From Ensifer sp. MPMI2T (GTDB taxonomy: Bacteria > Pseudomonadota > Alphaproteobacteria > Rhizobiales > Rhizobiaceae), in assembly GCF_004827385.1 (NCBI RefSeq), contig NZ_SRXN01000038.1, positions 1-58,434 of the forward strand: 58,434 nt of DNA. Direction: 5' to 3'. Below, in pieces: positions 1 to 9,029 of the stretch. A program made the position numbers and the translations under genes. The notes below the pieces were generated by a model, which made no database searches, was not told the origin of the DNA, and was given only the letters and a program-made list of their open reading frames with translations. Position 1 is the stretch's first letter, and every line of letters starts with the position of its first letter.

Positions 1-644
1 CCCTCTTCCGTCATCGTCCGCCGGAGGATCCCGTTCCGGTGCGGGAAGCGGCCGAAGCGGCGCACGATGTCGCGGTGGGCTATGGCGTGGGAAAGACTCG
101 GCTCTCCGAGACGGCGGGCAAGTTCGACGGAGCGCTCCTGGTCGGCAATCTTTTCCGAATGGCCGAACGGCAGATAGAAGAAGAGCTGCAGGTCGGCCGG
201 CCCCTTAAGGTCGTAGCCCGCGTCCACGGCGGCGCGTGCGATGCCGAGCGCCAGGGCGTCGGTCTCATACATGCGCGGCGTGCCGCGAAAGGCGTTGCGG
301 GGGAATTGATCGAGGAGAAGAAGGAGCGCCAGCGTCTTCTCCGGCGAAACCGTCCAATTCAAGAATTCGCCGCGGGCCGCCGCCTCGTGGCTCGCGAGGA
401 AGCGCTCGCGAAAGGCGCGATCGAACTCCGGCTCCTTGGCAAACCAACGTGTCGGCCCCGCGTCGCGCCAGAAGCCGATGACCGCCGCCGCCCTATCCCC
501 GCCGACAAGCGCCTCGCCGGCGAGCGCCTCGCGCAGCCGCGCGTTGATGGCCGGATCGGCACGCGCGGGTGGCTGGCCCTGCCCCTCCGTTGGCTGCAAG
601 CTGCGCAGCGCCAGGCTTTCGATATACCCGATGAAGTCGCTCAT
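1..644 (-). CDS. DUF924 family protein (3' end outside window)
   Basis: The minus-strand frame opens at an ATG at 644 and stays open to the window edge, giving about 214 residues without a stop. The C-terminal half carries the typical DUF924 signatures: a LLLLDQFPRNAFRGTPRMY stretch, a YLPFGHSE stretch and, near the edge, HRDIVRRFGRFPHRN. The family is widespread, about 180-220 residues long, helical and cytosolic, with no established reaction. Only the last few residues appear to be missing. It is divergent from the LysR gene starting at 737, so that regulator may control it. The open plus-strand frame covering the same bases is an antisense shadow. Confidence 0.85.
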   Translation of the reverse strand, partial: MSDFIGYIESLALRSLQPTEGQGQPPARADPAINARLREALAGEALVGGDRAAAVIGFWRDAGPTRWFAKEPEFDRAFRERFLASHEAAARGEFLNWTVSPEKTLALLLLLDQFPRNAFRGTPRMYETDALALGIARAAVDAGYDLKGPADLQLFFYLPFGHSEKIADQERSVELARRLGEPSLSHAIAHRDIVRRFGRFPHRNGILRRTMTEE

Positions 645-727
645 TTCGTCCTCCAACTGGTTGGGAGACCGCACGGGCCTCGCCCGAAGACCTACGACTT
701 TATGGATACTGAATGAAGTGATATGAT

Positions 728-744
728 TTCAGCATTATGCTGAA
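728..744. promoter_or_regulatory. palindrome overlapping the LysR start codon
   Basis: TTCAGCAT-T-ATGCTGAA is a perfect inverted repeat with 8-base arms and one central base. It lies in the DUF924/LysR divergent region and includes the ATG at 737. LysR regulators usually bind partly palindromic sites in such intergenic regions, so this is a candidate autoregulatory operator that would also block translation initiation. Binding is inferred. Confidence 0.45.
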
Positions 745-1639
745 TGAGATTGAACTATCGCGCGCCGACCTCAACCTGCTGGTGCTGTTCGAAACAGTGC
801 TTGACGAGGGGAATGTCGGCCGGGCCGCCGAACGGCTGAACCTCTCCGCCTCCGCCGTCAGCCACGGTCTCGGCCGCCTGCGGCGGCTGCTCAATGATCC
901 GCTCTTCCTGAAGACTCCGAAGGGCGTGGTGCCGACCGATCGCGCCAAGGAACTGGCGACGCCGATAGCCGATATTCTCGCGCGGGTGAGAAGCGTCATC
1001 TCCACGGCCGAGCCCTTCGATCCGGCGCGCGCCAGTCGCCGCTTTACGATCGGCACGGCCGATGGCTTCTCGGTTTTCCTGCCGCCGCTGCTCGACGAGA
1101 TCGCCCGCAACGCGCCGGGCATCGATCTCGTCGTGCGTCACATGCAAATGGAGACGGCGCTTTCCGATCTCGATGGGCGGCTGATAGATGTGGCGATCGC
1201 CCCTTTTTACGAGCTTCCGGCCCGCTTCGCCGCGCAACCGCTTTACGAGGAAGAGTTCGTGGTCACCGCGCGGAGCGGCCATCCCTTCCTCAAAAACCCG
1301 ACGCTCGAGAACTATTGCCGCATGCAGCATCTGCTTGTCGCCCCCAGAGGCGACCTCCGGGGCAATGTCGACGAACTGCTCGAAAGCCGCGGTCTCTCTC
1401 GCCGCGTAGCCCTGGCCGTGCCGAATTTTTTGCTGGCGCTCGATCTCGTCAGCAAGACGCAGCTGATCTGTTTTCTGCCGAAGCGCTTCGTCGCGATGCA
1501 TGCGGAGCGCTTCGCCGTCGCCACCACAAAGCTGCCGCTGGGCCTCGGCAGCCCCAGCGTCCAGGCGGTCGTGCCGAAGGCGGCGCTGATGGACACAGGT
1601 CTCGTCTGGCTCCTCGACGTGCTCCGGCGGCCGGGTTAG
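737..1639 (+). CDS. LysR family transcriptional regulator
   Basis: A 300-residue protein of normal LysR length. The N-terminal winged helix-turn-helix is at about residues 8-66 (LSRADLNLLVLFETV, then NVGRAAERLNLSASAVSHGLGRLR). The effector-binding domain runs from about 92 to the end. It begins with the FTIGTADGFSVFLPPLL segment, similar to NodD/NahR-type members. It is divergently transcribed from the DUF924 gene and probably regulates it and itself. No good ribosome-binding site precedes the ATG, and a palindrome covers the start codon, so translation may be weak or leaderless. The inducer cannot be told from sequence. Confidence 0.9.
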   Translation: MLNEIELSRADLNLLVLFETVLDEGNVGRAAERLNLSASAVSHGLGRLRRLLNDPLFLKTPKGVVPTDRAKELATPIADILARVRSVISTAEPFDPARASRRFTIGTADGFSVFLPPLLDEIARNAPGIDLVVRHMQMETALSDLDGRLIDVAIAPFYELPARFAAQPLYEEEFVVTARSGHPFLKNPTLENYCRMQHLLVAPRGDLRGNVDELLESRGLSRRVALAVPNFLLALDLVSKTQLICFLPKRFVAMHAERFAVATTKLPLGLGSPSVQAVVPKAALMDTGLVWLLDVLRRPG

Positions 1640-1943
1640 CTCGTCTGCACCCCGCTCCCAAACCGCTGCCTACATACGTCGGCCAGCGTGTCGATGGTCC
1701 TTCGAAATATTATCTCGGGGTTCAATCGGGCTCGATCGTATTTCCGCATCCTCAATGGCCCCCTTCCCGATTAATTTGCGCCCGTCCATTGCATATTCGG
1801 CAATAGCGTCTATATAAGACCCGTCGAACATTGCTTGTGACCTTTGCCTTAGCGCCGACGCGCTCGTCAGATTTCCTCTCAAATATCGATCAATTCGGAT
1901 GAATATTCGTCCGGGAAACTCCAGCGATTGAAAGGAAATCGTT
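1640..1943. other. intergenic region and cold-shock gene leader
   Basis: These 304 bases contain no credible gene. The sequence is less GC-rich than its surroundings in the middle part. It probably holds the LysR transcript end and the promoter plus long 5' leader of the cold-shock gene; long leaders are usual for csp mRNAs. No clear hairpin or riboswitch was recognised. Overlapping open frames on both strands look like shadows. Confidence 0.4.
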
Positions 1944-2153
1944 ATGAATTCAGGCACCGTAAAGTGGTTCAACAGCACCAAGGGTTTTGGTTTCATCCAG
2001 CCCGACGACGGCACGACGGATGTGTTCGTGCATATTTCTGCCGTTGAACGCGCCGGAATGCGCTCGCTCGTCGAGGGCCAGAAGGTCACCTACGACATCG
2101 TGCAGGACAAGAGGTCCGGCAAGAGCTCTGCCGACAACCTGCGCGCCGCGTAA
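1944..2153 (+). CDS. cold-shock protein (CspA family)
   Basis: A 69-residue single cold-shock domain, the usual size. It starts MNSGTVKWFNSTKGFGFIQ and carries RNP1 (KGFGFI) and RNP2 (VFVHI), which stack on single-stranded RNA or DNA. It acts as a cytosolic nucleic-acid chaperone. An AAAGGAAA ribosome-binding site lies 7-8 bases before the ATG. A terminator-like hairpin follows at 2218-2247. Rhizobial genomes carry several csp paralogues and a csp gene near an S21 gene is a recurring arrangement. Which paralogue this is cannot be decided here. Confidence 0.96.
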   Translation: MNSGTVKWFNSTKGFGFIQPDDGTTDVFVHISAVERAGMRSLVEGQKVTYDIVQDKRSGKSSADNLRAA

Positions 2154-2217
2154 TTTGTCATTCGCCGCCGCTGACCACGGATGTACTGGCAGCGGCGCCA
2201 AGCGAATGACGGGAAGA

Positions 2218-2247
2218 GGTCGGGGTAATGCCCGGCCTTTTTGTTTT
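2218..2247 (+). terminator. rho-independent terminator after csp gene
   Basis: GGTCGGG pairs with CCCGGCC (one G-U pair) around a GTAATG loop and is followed by TTTTTGTTTT. It lies 64 bases downstream of the cold-shock stop codon. Confidence 0.7.
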
Positions 2248-2313
2248 GCCTCCGGAAGTTCTCGGCGCTGCAAGGCGTAGACAAAGGACAAGGTTTCGGC
2301 AAAGGAGATGGCG

Positions 2314-2601
2314 ATGAGCCGCAACAGCTACAGTGTTGGCGATACGGTCGTGCTCAGGGCCGACCTCACCCGGACGGCAAGCGCCGACAGAAAATGCCGC
2401 ATCGTCGGAACCCTGCCGGCGGCCGAATACGGCGAGCCGCAGTATCGCGTTCGCTTCGGCACCGAGAACTTCGACCGGCGCATCTTCGAGAGCGACATCG
2501 ATGCCTCCGAAACGGATTTGCCCGTTCGCCAGGACGACGGGGCGCCGATGGTGAGCGGCAAGCCATGGCTCAAACCGTTGAGCACCAAGGGCGCCAAGTG
2601 A
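2314..2601 (+). CDS. small conserved hypothetical protein
   Basis: A 95-residue acidic, soluble protein beginning MSRNSYSVGDTVVLRADLTR. The ATG at 2314 is preferred over the one at 2308 because the AAAGGAG site is immediately adjacent to 2308 and correctly spaced from 2314. There is no signal peptide or membrane segment. The N-terminal VGDTVVLR and later PQYRVRFGTENFDRRI suggest a small beta-barrel of the kind found in stress-associated rhizobial proteins. No catalytic motif is visible. Its place between a cold-shock gene and an S21 gene suggests a growth-transition or cold-adaptation role; this is inference only. Confidence 0.7.
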   Translation: MSRNSYSVGDTVVLRADLTRTASADRKCRIVGTLPAAEYGEPQYRVRFGTENFDRRIFESDIDASETDLPVRQDDGAPMVSGKPWLKPLSTKGAK

Positions 2602-2750
2602 AACCATCACTTGAGCCAATCGTTTTCCGGGTGACGCCCAAGCGGTGTGCCGTCCGGGATTTTGAACCGGGGAGCCCCTCTCCGCGTCAGACGAAACCGC
2701 ATTCGAGCAACGCGTAACACGGCACCTGCCGTTGAAAGGAAGGATATACT

Positions 2751-2987
2751 TTGCAAGTACTCGTCAGGGATAACAATATCGAGCAAGCCCTTCGCGTTCT
2801 GAAGAAGAAGATGCAGCGCGAAGGCGTTTTCCGCGAAATGAAGGCGCGCAGCGCCTACGAAAAGCCGTCCGAAAAGCGTGCGCGCCAAAAGGCTGAAGCC
2901 GTTCGCCGCACCCGCAAGCTCGCCCGCAAGAAGCTCCAGCGCGAGGGCCTGCTGCCGGGACCGAAAAAGGTAGCCCGCTCCCGCTAA
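2751..2987 (+). CDS. rpsU: 30S ribosomal protein S21
   Basis: A 78-residue, very basic protein starting MQVLVRDNNIEQALRVLKKK, followed by FREMKARSAYEKPSEKRAR, which is the S21 signature. It binds the 30S platform near the 3' end of 16S rRNA and affects initiation. Translation starts at TTG, with AAAGGAAGGA 6-9 bases upstream; no in-frame ATG precedes it. Alphaproteobacteria often have more than one S21 gene. Pairing with a cold-shock gene fits a condition-specific ribosome variant, though that is inference. Confidence 0.95.
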   Translation: MQVLVRDNNIEQALRVLKKKMQREGVFREMKARSAYEKPSEKRARQKAEAVRRTRKLARKKLQREGLLPGPKKVARSR

Positions 2988-2991
2988 ACCG

Positions 2992-3054
2992 CTACAGCAT
3001 TGTCCTTGAATCGGAGCCGATTTAAGGACGTGCAACAGCGTCCTTCGCGCGTCT
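2992..3054 (-). repeat. rhizobial intergenic palindromic repeat (copy 1)
   Basis: This is a reverse-orientation copy of an element that recurs in the window (10108, 29584, 41156 and 57331). It contains TCCTTGAATCGG-AG-CCGATTTAAGGA, a 12-bp hairpin with one G-U pair, and ends in GCGTCCTTCGCGCGTC. It follows rpsU directly and may serve as its transcript end. It resembles rhizobial RIME-type mosaic elements; the family name is from memory and unverified. Confidence 0.6.
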
Positions 3055-3207
3055 CAAAACGGGAAGCACTTCCACCAGCACCACCCCCGCTGTACACTCC
3101 CCCTCGCCGCTGATCCCGTCCTCAAATGGACCGTCACGATCACGCGGCCGTGCCGGACGTGCGAGGGCGCACGGCGGCGGGCGTTTTCTCGCCCCGGGGG
3201 AAGTCGC

Positions 3208-4365
3208 ATGGACGATGTGCAAACTCCGGTCAAGGCGGAAGCCGGCGCAAGCAGCCCGGCCAGCCCGGCGTCGATCGAGCCGCGGGTCACCGAGTTCCTG
3301 CGGCTTGGGGTGCTCGCGCTTTTCGCCTATTTGTCGCTGACCCTCGTCGCGCCCTTCGCGCTCATCGCCATCTGGGCCGGCATTCTCGCCGTTGCACTCT
3401 ATCCGCTATTCAAGGCGCTTACCGCCCTCTTCGGCGGCCGGCCCCGCCTTGCGGCGGCGGCGCTCACGGCTCTCGCCCTCCTGGTGATCGCCGGCCCGCT
3501 CGCGGCGATCGCGCTGAGCTTCGCCGAAGCCGTGCAGGCGCTTCTTGCAAAATTGTCGACAGGAACCCTCGCCATCCCGGCGCCGCCGGATGCCGTACGC
3601 GACTGGCCGCTGATCGGCGAATGGCTCCACACCGCCTGGGTCCAGGTCTCGGGCAATCTCGAAGCGACGCTGCAGCGTCTTGCTCCGTCGCTGCTGCAGG
3701 CGGGCGGCACGGTGCTCGGCAAGATCGCCCGCATCGGCGTCGACCTCATCGGCTTCATCGTTTCGGTCATCATCGCCGGCTTTCTCTTCCGCCCCGGCCC
3801 GCGGCTCGGCGAAGGCCTAAAACTTTTCGGCCGCCGGGTCGCCGGCGAGCGCGGCGCCGGCTTCGTCGATCTCGCCGCCGCGACGATCCGCAATGTCGCG
3901 CGCGGGGTGATCGGCGTGGCGCTCCTGCAGGCGCTGCTGGCCGGGCTCGCCTTCTCGCTCTTCGACATTCCTGGCGCGAGCGTGCTCGCCTTCGCCGTCC
4001 TCATCTTCTGCATTATTCAGATCGGCCCGGCCCCGGTGCTCCTGCCGGTCGCCATCTGGGCGTGGATGTCCATGGAGACCCGCGCCGCCCTCGGCCTGAC
4101 GCTGATCCTCGTGCTGATCGGGCTGATCGACAACGTGTTGAAGCCGATGCTGGTCGCCCGCGGGCTGAAGACGCCGATGCTCGTCATCCTGGCCGGCGTG
4201 ATCGGCGGCACGCTCTCCTATGGGCTGATCGGCCTCTTCCTCGGCCCGATCGTGCTCGGTGTTTTCTACGATCTCGTCGTCGCCTGGACGGGCTCGGTCC
4301 GGCCCGACGCCTCGGCTCCGGATGCAACGAAACTGTCAAAAACGGGTCAATCTGAAGTTGCGTGA
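3208..4365 (+). CDS. AI-2E family transporter (PerM/UPF0118-like)
   Basis: A 385-residue inner-membrane protein. A hydrophilic head of about 30 residues is followed by a paired hydrophobic block (about 31-105), a periplasmic/amphipathic middle, and four to five C-terminal membrane segments (about 175-365). Late motifs such as IGPAPVLLPVAIW, LIDNVLKPMLVARG and GLIGLFLGPIVLGV are typical of the family. Members have been linked to export of AI-2 or other small molecules or to Na+/H+ exchange; the substrate here is unknown. GGGGGAAG precedes the ATG. It is followed by the RND efflux pair on the same strand after 88 bases. Confidence 0.9.
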   Translation: MDDVQTPVKAEAGASSPASPASIEPRVTEFLRLGVLALFAYLSLTLVAPFALIAIWAGILAVALYPLFKALTALFGGRPRLAAAALTALALLVIAGPLAAIALSFAEAVQALLAKLSTGTLAIPAPPDAVRDWPLIGEWLHTAWVQVSGNLEATLQRLAPSLLQAGGTVLGKIARIGVDLIGFIVSVIIAGFLFRPGPRLGEGLKLFGRRVAGERGAGFVDLAAATIRNVARGVIGVALLQALLAGLAFSLFDIPGASVLAFAVLIFCIIQIGPAPVLLPVAIWAWMSMETRAALGLTLILVLIGLIDNVLKPMLVARGLKTPMLVILAGVIGGTLSYGLIGLFLGPIVLGVFYDLVVAWTGSVRPDASAPDATKLSKTGQSEVA

Positions 4366-4453
4366 CTTGCCACGGTGAAAATGCTCTGGTTTCAATACTC
4401 CAGCGGAGAATAAGGGCCGCCTCAAAGCTGTTTCGTTCATAGGAGGACGTTGC

Positions 4454-5566
4454 ATGCGTGGTTCGAGGATCCTGGCTGCCGCCCTTTCATCGGGCTTGCT
4501 CGTCGCAATTCCATCGCAAACGGCCTTCGCCCAGCAGGCACCGGCGCCCGCCGTGGTCGTGGCGCCGGCCGCGATCATGGATCTGCGCGAAAGCGCGGAT
4601 TTCACCGGCAAGGTCGTGGCGATCCAGAGGGTCGATATTCGCGCCCGCGTTTCCGGTTTCCTGGAGAAGGTCAACTTCACGGAAGGCGATAAGGTCACCG
4701 CTGGCACCTTGCTCTATGAGGTCGAGGACGGCACCTATCGCGCCGCCATCCAGGAGATCCAGGGCTCGATCGAGGCCGCCGAGGCGACCCGCGATCTCGC
4801 CATCCTCGAGCGCGACCGCGCGCAACGGCTGATCTCCAGCAACACGGTCGCACAGGCAACGGTCGATACCGCCAATGCGCAGGTGAAAAAGGCCGACGCC
4901 GATATCGTCCGCCTTACCGGTAGCAAGCAGGCGGCCGAGCTCAATCTTTCCTATACCCGGATTGTCGCGCCCTTCGATGGCGTCCTCGGCCTCTCCTCCG
5001 TCGACGTCGGAGCTCTGGTCGGTCCGGATTCCGGCGCGCTGGTAACACTGACGCGGCTCGATCCGATCAATGTCGAGTTCCCGGTCTCGACCGCCATCTT
5101 TCTCGAATATCGCCAGCGGGCGCTTCGAGGCGAAGTCGGCCGCGACGCCAATGTGCAGATCCTTCTACCTGATGGCACCACCTACCCGGACAAGGGCACG
5201 ATCAACTTCGTCTCCAGTAACGTCGCGGCGGGCACCGACACGATCACGGTGAGGGCCGAGTTTCCGAACCCCAATGCGCTGCTGCTCGACGGCACGCTGG
5301 TGCGCGTGACGCTCGAAGCAACCGACAAGCAGGAGGTGCTCGCGGTTCCCCAGCAGGCAATCCAGCGCGACCAGCAGGGCGCCTTCGTCATGGTGGTCGG
5401 GGAGGACACGAAGGTCGAGCTGCGCCGTGTCGACGTCCAGCGCACCACCCGCGGCCAGGCAGTCATCGCCAAGGGTCTCAAGGAGGGCGAACGGGTGATC
5501 ACCGACGGCGTCGGCAAGGTCAGGCCAGGCATCGTCGTCGATGCGGCACTGGCAACGGGTGGCTGA
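4454..5566 (+). CDS. RND efflux periplasmic adaptor subunit
   Basis: A 370-residue membrane-fusion protein with a cleavable signal peptide (residues 1 to about 26, ending QTAFA). The barrel-sandwich/lipoyl half (RVDIRARVSGFLEKVNF) is at about 55-90. An alpha-hairpin rich in Ala, Glu and Arg spans about 95-150. The returning half (LSYTRIVAPFDGVLGL) is at about 165-185, then come beta-barrel and membrane-proximal domains. It bridges the RND pump and an outer-membrane channel. AGGAGG precedes the start. The pump gene begins 3 bases after its stop, so they form an operon. No outer-membrane channel gene is adjacent, so a TolC-type protein elsewhere must be used. Confidence 0.95.
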   Translation: MRGSRILAAALSSGLLVAIPSQTAFAQQAPAPAVVVAPAAIMDLRESADFTGKVVAIQRVDIRARVSGFLEKVNFTEGDKVTAGTLLYEVEDGTYRAAIQEIQGSIEAAEATRDLAILERDRAQRLISSNTVAQATVDTANAQVKKADADIVRLTGSKQAAELNLSYTRIVAPFDGVLGLSSVDVGALVGPDSGALVTLTRLDPINVEFPVSTAIFLEYRQRALRGEVGRDANVQILLPDGTTYPDKGTINFVSSNVAAGTDTITVRAEFPNPNALLLDGTLVRVTLEATDKQEVLAVPQQAIQRDQQGAFVMVVGEDTKVELRRVDVQRTTRGQAVIAKGLKEGERVITDGVGKVRPGIVVDAALATGG

Positions 5567-5569
5567 GCC

Positions 5570-8500
5570 ATGATCTCCGAGATCTTCATCGATCGCCCCC
5601 GCTTCGCCGCGGTTGTCTCCATCGTCTTGACGCTCGCGGGGTTGATTGCGCTCACCGCGCTGCCGGTTGCGCAGTTCCCCGACATCGTGCCGCCGCAGGT
5701 AAGCGTGACCGCCAGCTATCCGGGCGCCGGCGCCGAGGTGGTCGAGTCGACCGTGGCGCAGCCGATCGAAAGCCAGATCGTCGGCGTCGACGACATGCTC
5801 TACATGAAGTCTACGAGCGGCGCCGACGGCTCCTATACGCTGACCGTGACCTTTGCCGTCGGCACCGATCCGGATATCGCCACCGTCAACGTGCAGAACC
5901 GCGTCTCGCTCGCGGAAGCCAGGCTCCCGTCCGAAGTCAGGCAAACCGGCGTCAGCGTGCGCAAGAAATCCTCCGCGCTGATGCAGGTGATCGCCATCTA
6001 TGGCGAGAGCGAGAACACCAACTTCGACAACCTGTTCCTGTCGAACTACGCCACCATCAACGTGATGGACACGATCAAGCGCGTGCCGGGCGTCGGTGAC
6101 GCCTCGCTCTTCGGCGCGCAGGATTATTCGATGCGGGTCGTGCTCGACATCGACCGGCTGACGAGCCTCGGCATGACGCCGACGGACGTGATCAACGCGC
6201 TGAGGGCGCAGAACATCCAGGCCGCGATCGGCCGCATCGGCGCCCAGCCGATGACAAACGATCCCCTCTTCCAGTTGAACCTGCAGACCCAGGGGCGGCT
6301 CACCGACCCGGCTGAGTTCGAGAACGTGGTGCTGCGCGCCGAAGGCGACGGCTCGTTCGTGCGCGTGCGCGACGTCGCCAAGGTGGAGCTCGGCGCGGCG
6401 AGCTCGGATTCGAGCGCCCGCTTCAACGGCAAGCCGGTGGCGATGATCGGCACCTATCTGGCGCCTGGAGCAAACGCCCTTGAAGCCGCCGAAGGCGTCA
6501 GGGCCGCGCTGGACCGCCTAGCGCAAGCCTTCCCGGAAGGCCTCACCTACAAGATTTCCTATGACACCTCCGAATTCGTCGAGGCGAGCGTCGAAAATGT
6601 CGTGGAAACGCGGGTCGAGGCCTTCGTGCTGGTGATCATCGTCGTGTTCCTCTTCCTCGGAAATTGGCGCGCGACTTTGGTTCCGCTCGTCGCCGTGCCG
6701 GTGGCCCTCATCGGCACCTTCGCGGTGATCCTCGCCATGGGCTTCTCGCTCAACACGGTGTCGCTGCTGGCGCTGGTGCTCGCGATCGGCATCGTCGTCG
6801 ACGACGCGATCGTCGTCGTCGAAAACATCGAGCGGGTGATGGAGGAAAACCCCGGCATGCAGGCGCCGCAGGCCGCGCGCCTTGCGATGGGCGAAATCAC
6901 CGGCGCGATCGTCGCCATCACCCTCGTGCTTCTTTCGGTCTTCGTGCCCGTCGCCTTCATCCCCGGCTTAAGTGGCCAGCTCTTCCAGCAGTTCGCGGTC
7001 GCCGTCTCGGTATCGATGGTGATCTCCGCCATCAACGCGCTGACCTTGAGCCCCGCGCTCTGCTCGATCCTGTTGAAGCCGCATCACGGTGAGAAGCGCG
7101 GCGTTCTCGGCTGGCTGTCGCGCCGCATCGACAACGGCCGCGACGGCTATGTCTATGTCGCGGAAAAGATCGCGCGGCGCGCCATCGTCGGCATCGTTCT
7201 GATCGCGGTCGCGATCGGCGCCACGGGCTGGCTGTTCCGCATCGTGCCGACCGGCTTCCTGCCGAGCGAAGACCAGGGCATGTTCTTCACGGAAGTCCGC
7301 CTGCCCGAGGGCGCCTCCTACAACCGCACCAATGTGGCGCTGCGCCAGGTGGAGACCTTCCTCAGCGGCATCGAAGGCGTGCAGGACGTGACCAGTGTCG
7401 CCGGCTACAGCTTCCTCGACGGCATTTCGAAGTCGAACAGCGCCTTCGCGGTCGTCACCATGAAACCCTTTGCCGAGCGCCAGGCGGTCTCGGCTTCGGT
7501 CAATAGCGCGGTCGCGACCGCCATGGCCAAGGGCGTGACCGTCCGCGAGGCACAGGTCTTCGCCTTCAACCTGCCGCCGATCCTCGGGCTCGGCACCGGC
7601 TCCGGCTTCGAATACCAGTTGCTCGACCTGCAGGGCCGCCCGCCGGCTGACATCGCCGCGACAGCCGGCGGGCTGATCATCGCAGCCAACCAGGATCCGA
7701 AGCTCGGACCCACCTTCACCACCTATTCGGCAAGTTCGCCGCAGCTCTATCTCGATATCGACCGCGACCGCGTGCAGGCGCTCGGCGTTTCGATCAGCGA
7801 TCTTTTCGCCACGCTGCAGGGCACACTCGGCTCCTACTATGTCAACGACTTCAACCTTTTCGGCCGCAGCTGGAAGGTGAACCTCCAGGCGGCGGAGGCC
7901 GACCGCGATTCCGTCAACGACATCCAGCGCCTGCATGTGCGCAATGCTTCGGGCGGCATGGTCCCGGTCGCGTCCGTTGCGCGCGTCGACTATATCGTCG
8001 GCCCGCAGACGATGGTGCGCTACAACAACAACCGCTCGATCACGCTGAACGGCCAGCCAGCCCCCGGCGTCTCCTCGGGCGAGGCGCTGCAAGCGATGGC
8101 GGCCCTTTCCGCCACCACGCTGCCGCCGGGTTTCAGCTACGAGTGGACCGGCACCGCGTTGCAGGAGCTTGAGGCCGCCGGCCAGACGACGGTGATCCTG
8201 GCGCTCGCCGTGCTCTTCGCCTATCTCTTCCTGGTCGCCCTTTACGAAAGCTGGACCATCCCGATTCCGGTGCTCCTGTCGGTTGCTGTCGGCGTCGCGG
8301 GCGCCCTCGTCTCGGTGCTGATCGCCGGCCTCTCCTTCGACATTTACGCCCAGATCGGCCTTGTCGTGCTGATCGCGCTCGCCTCCAAGAATGCGATCCT
8401 GATCGTCGAATTCGCAAAATTCCGGCGTGAGAAGGGTGCCGGCATCGTCGAGGCCGCCGTCGAGGGCGCACGCACCCGCTTCCGCGCGGTGATGATGACG

Positions 8501-8797
8501 AGCTTCGCCTTCATCGTCGGGCTGATCCCGCTGGTGACGGCTCAAGGCGCCGGCATGCTCAGCCGCCGCGCCGTCGGCACCGGTGTCGCCGGCGGCATGC
8601 TCGCCGCCTCCCTCCTCGGCATCTTCATCATTCCCGCCCTCTACGTCGTCTTCCAGTGGCTGCGCGAACGCGGCCACAAACTCGCCGGGCTGAAAGAGCA
8701 CAGAGTAATCGCGCCGCCGCCCATGAGCGAAGCGGTCGAGACGCGGGAGGAGCATGGGGAGACGCCGCGCGCCCCCGCGTCGGTCGGGCAGGATTGA
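5570..8797 (+). CDS. RND efflux permease (HAE-1/AcrB type)
   Basis: A 1075-residue inner-membrane drug/proton antiporter close to AcrB in length. It has the canonical layout: TM1 near residues 10-30, a large periplasmic porter domain, TM2-6, TM7, a second periplasmic domain and TM8-12. The proton-relay pair Asp-Asp is in GIVVDDAIVVVENIERVM (about residues 411-412), and the matching Lys is in ALASKNAILIVEFAK. The start PRFAAVVSIVLTLAGLIAL is typical. It partners with the adaptor encoded just upstream. No regulator is adjacent, and the substrate cannot be read from sequence. Confidence 0.96.
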   Translation: MISEIFIDRPRFAAVVSIVLTLAGLIALTALPVAQFPDIVPPQVSVTASYPGAGAEVVESTVAQPIESQIVGVDDMLYMKSTSGADGSYTLTVTFAVGTDPDIATVNVQNRVSLAEARLPSEVRQTGVSVRKKSSALMQVIAIYGESENTNFDNLFLSNYATINVMDTIKRVPGVGDASLFGAQDYSMRVVLDIDRLTSLGMTPTDVINALRAQNIQAAIGRIGAQPMTNDPLFQLNLQTQGRLTDPAEFENVVLRAEGDGSFVRVRDVAKVELGAASSDSSARFNGKPVAMIGTYLAPGANALEAAEGVRAALDRLAQAFPEGLTYKISYDTSEFVEASVENVVETRVEAFVLVIIVVFLFLGNWRATLVPLVAVPVALIGTFAVILAMGFSLNTVSLLALVLAIGIVVDDAIVVVENIERVMEENPGMQAPQAARLAMGEITGAIVAITLVLLSVFVPVAFIPGLSGQLFQQFAVAVSVSMVISAINALTLSPALCSILLKPHHGEKRGVLGWLSRRIDNGRDGYVYVAEKIARRAIVGIVLIAVAIGATGWLFRIVPTGFLPSEDQGMFFTEVRLPEGASYNRTNVALRQVETFLSGIEGVQDVTSVAGYSFLDGISKSNSAFAVVTMKPFAERQAVSASVNSAVATAMAKGVTVREAQVFAFNLPPILGLGTGSGFEYQLLDLQGRPPADIAATAGGLIIAANQDPKLGPTFTTYSASSPQLYLDIDRDRVQALGVSISDLFATLQGTLGSYYVNDFNLFGRSWKVNLQAAEADRDSVNDIQRLHVRNASGGMVPVASVARVDYIVGPQTMVRYNNNRSITLNGQPAPGVSSGEALQAMAALSATTLPPGFSYEWTGTALQELEAAGQTTVILALAVLFAYLFLVALYESWTIPIPVLLSVAVGVAGALVSVLIAGLSFDIYAQIGLVVLIALASKNAILIVEFAKFRREKGAGIVEAAVEGARTRFRAVMMTSFAFIVGLIPLVTAQGAGMLSRRAVGTGVAGGMLAASLLGIFIIPALYVVFQWLRERGHKLAGLKEHRVIAPPPMSEAVETREEHGETPRAPASVGQD

Positions 8798-9029
8798 GGG
8801 CAACCACTACCGAAATCCCCACAACCCCAAACATTCTCCCTATTCCCTTCACCCGCCTTTAACGTGCGTCCAGTTAGTTTCGGCCGTCGATCGGATGCAT
8901 CAGGCATCGTTCCGTCCGCATCATGCGGGGTCGAAGATCCTTGCCGCCGTTTTTTCCGATCCGAGGTTTCCGCTTCATGCGTTCCCTCCCCGTCCCGCAT
9001 CAGACGCTTCCTTTGAAAGGTGCTGCACC

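Noticed and set aside
39..716. 225-codon plus-strand open frame at the window start
   Set aside because: It is antisense to the DUF924 gene, has no recognisable domain and has no ribosome-binding site.
6968..8803. 611-codon minus-strand open frame
   Set aside because: It lies opposite the RND permease gene, whose motifs are unmistakable. High GC alone produces such long antisense frames.
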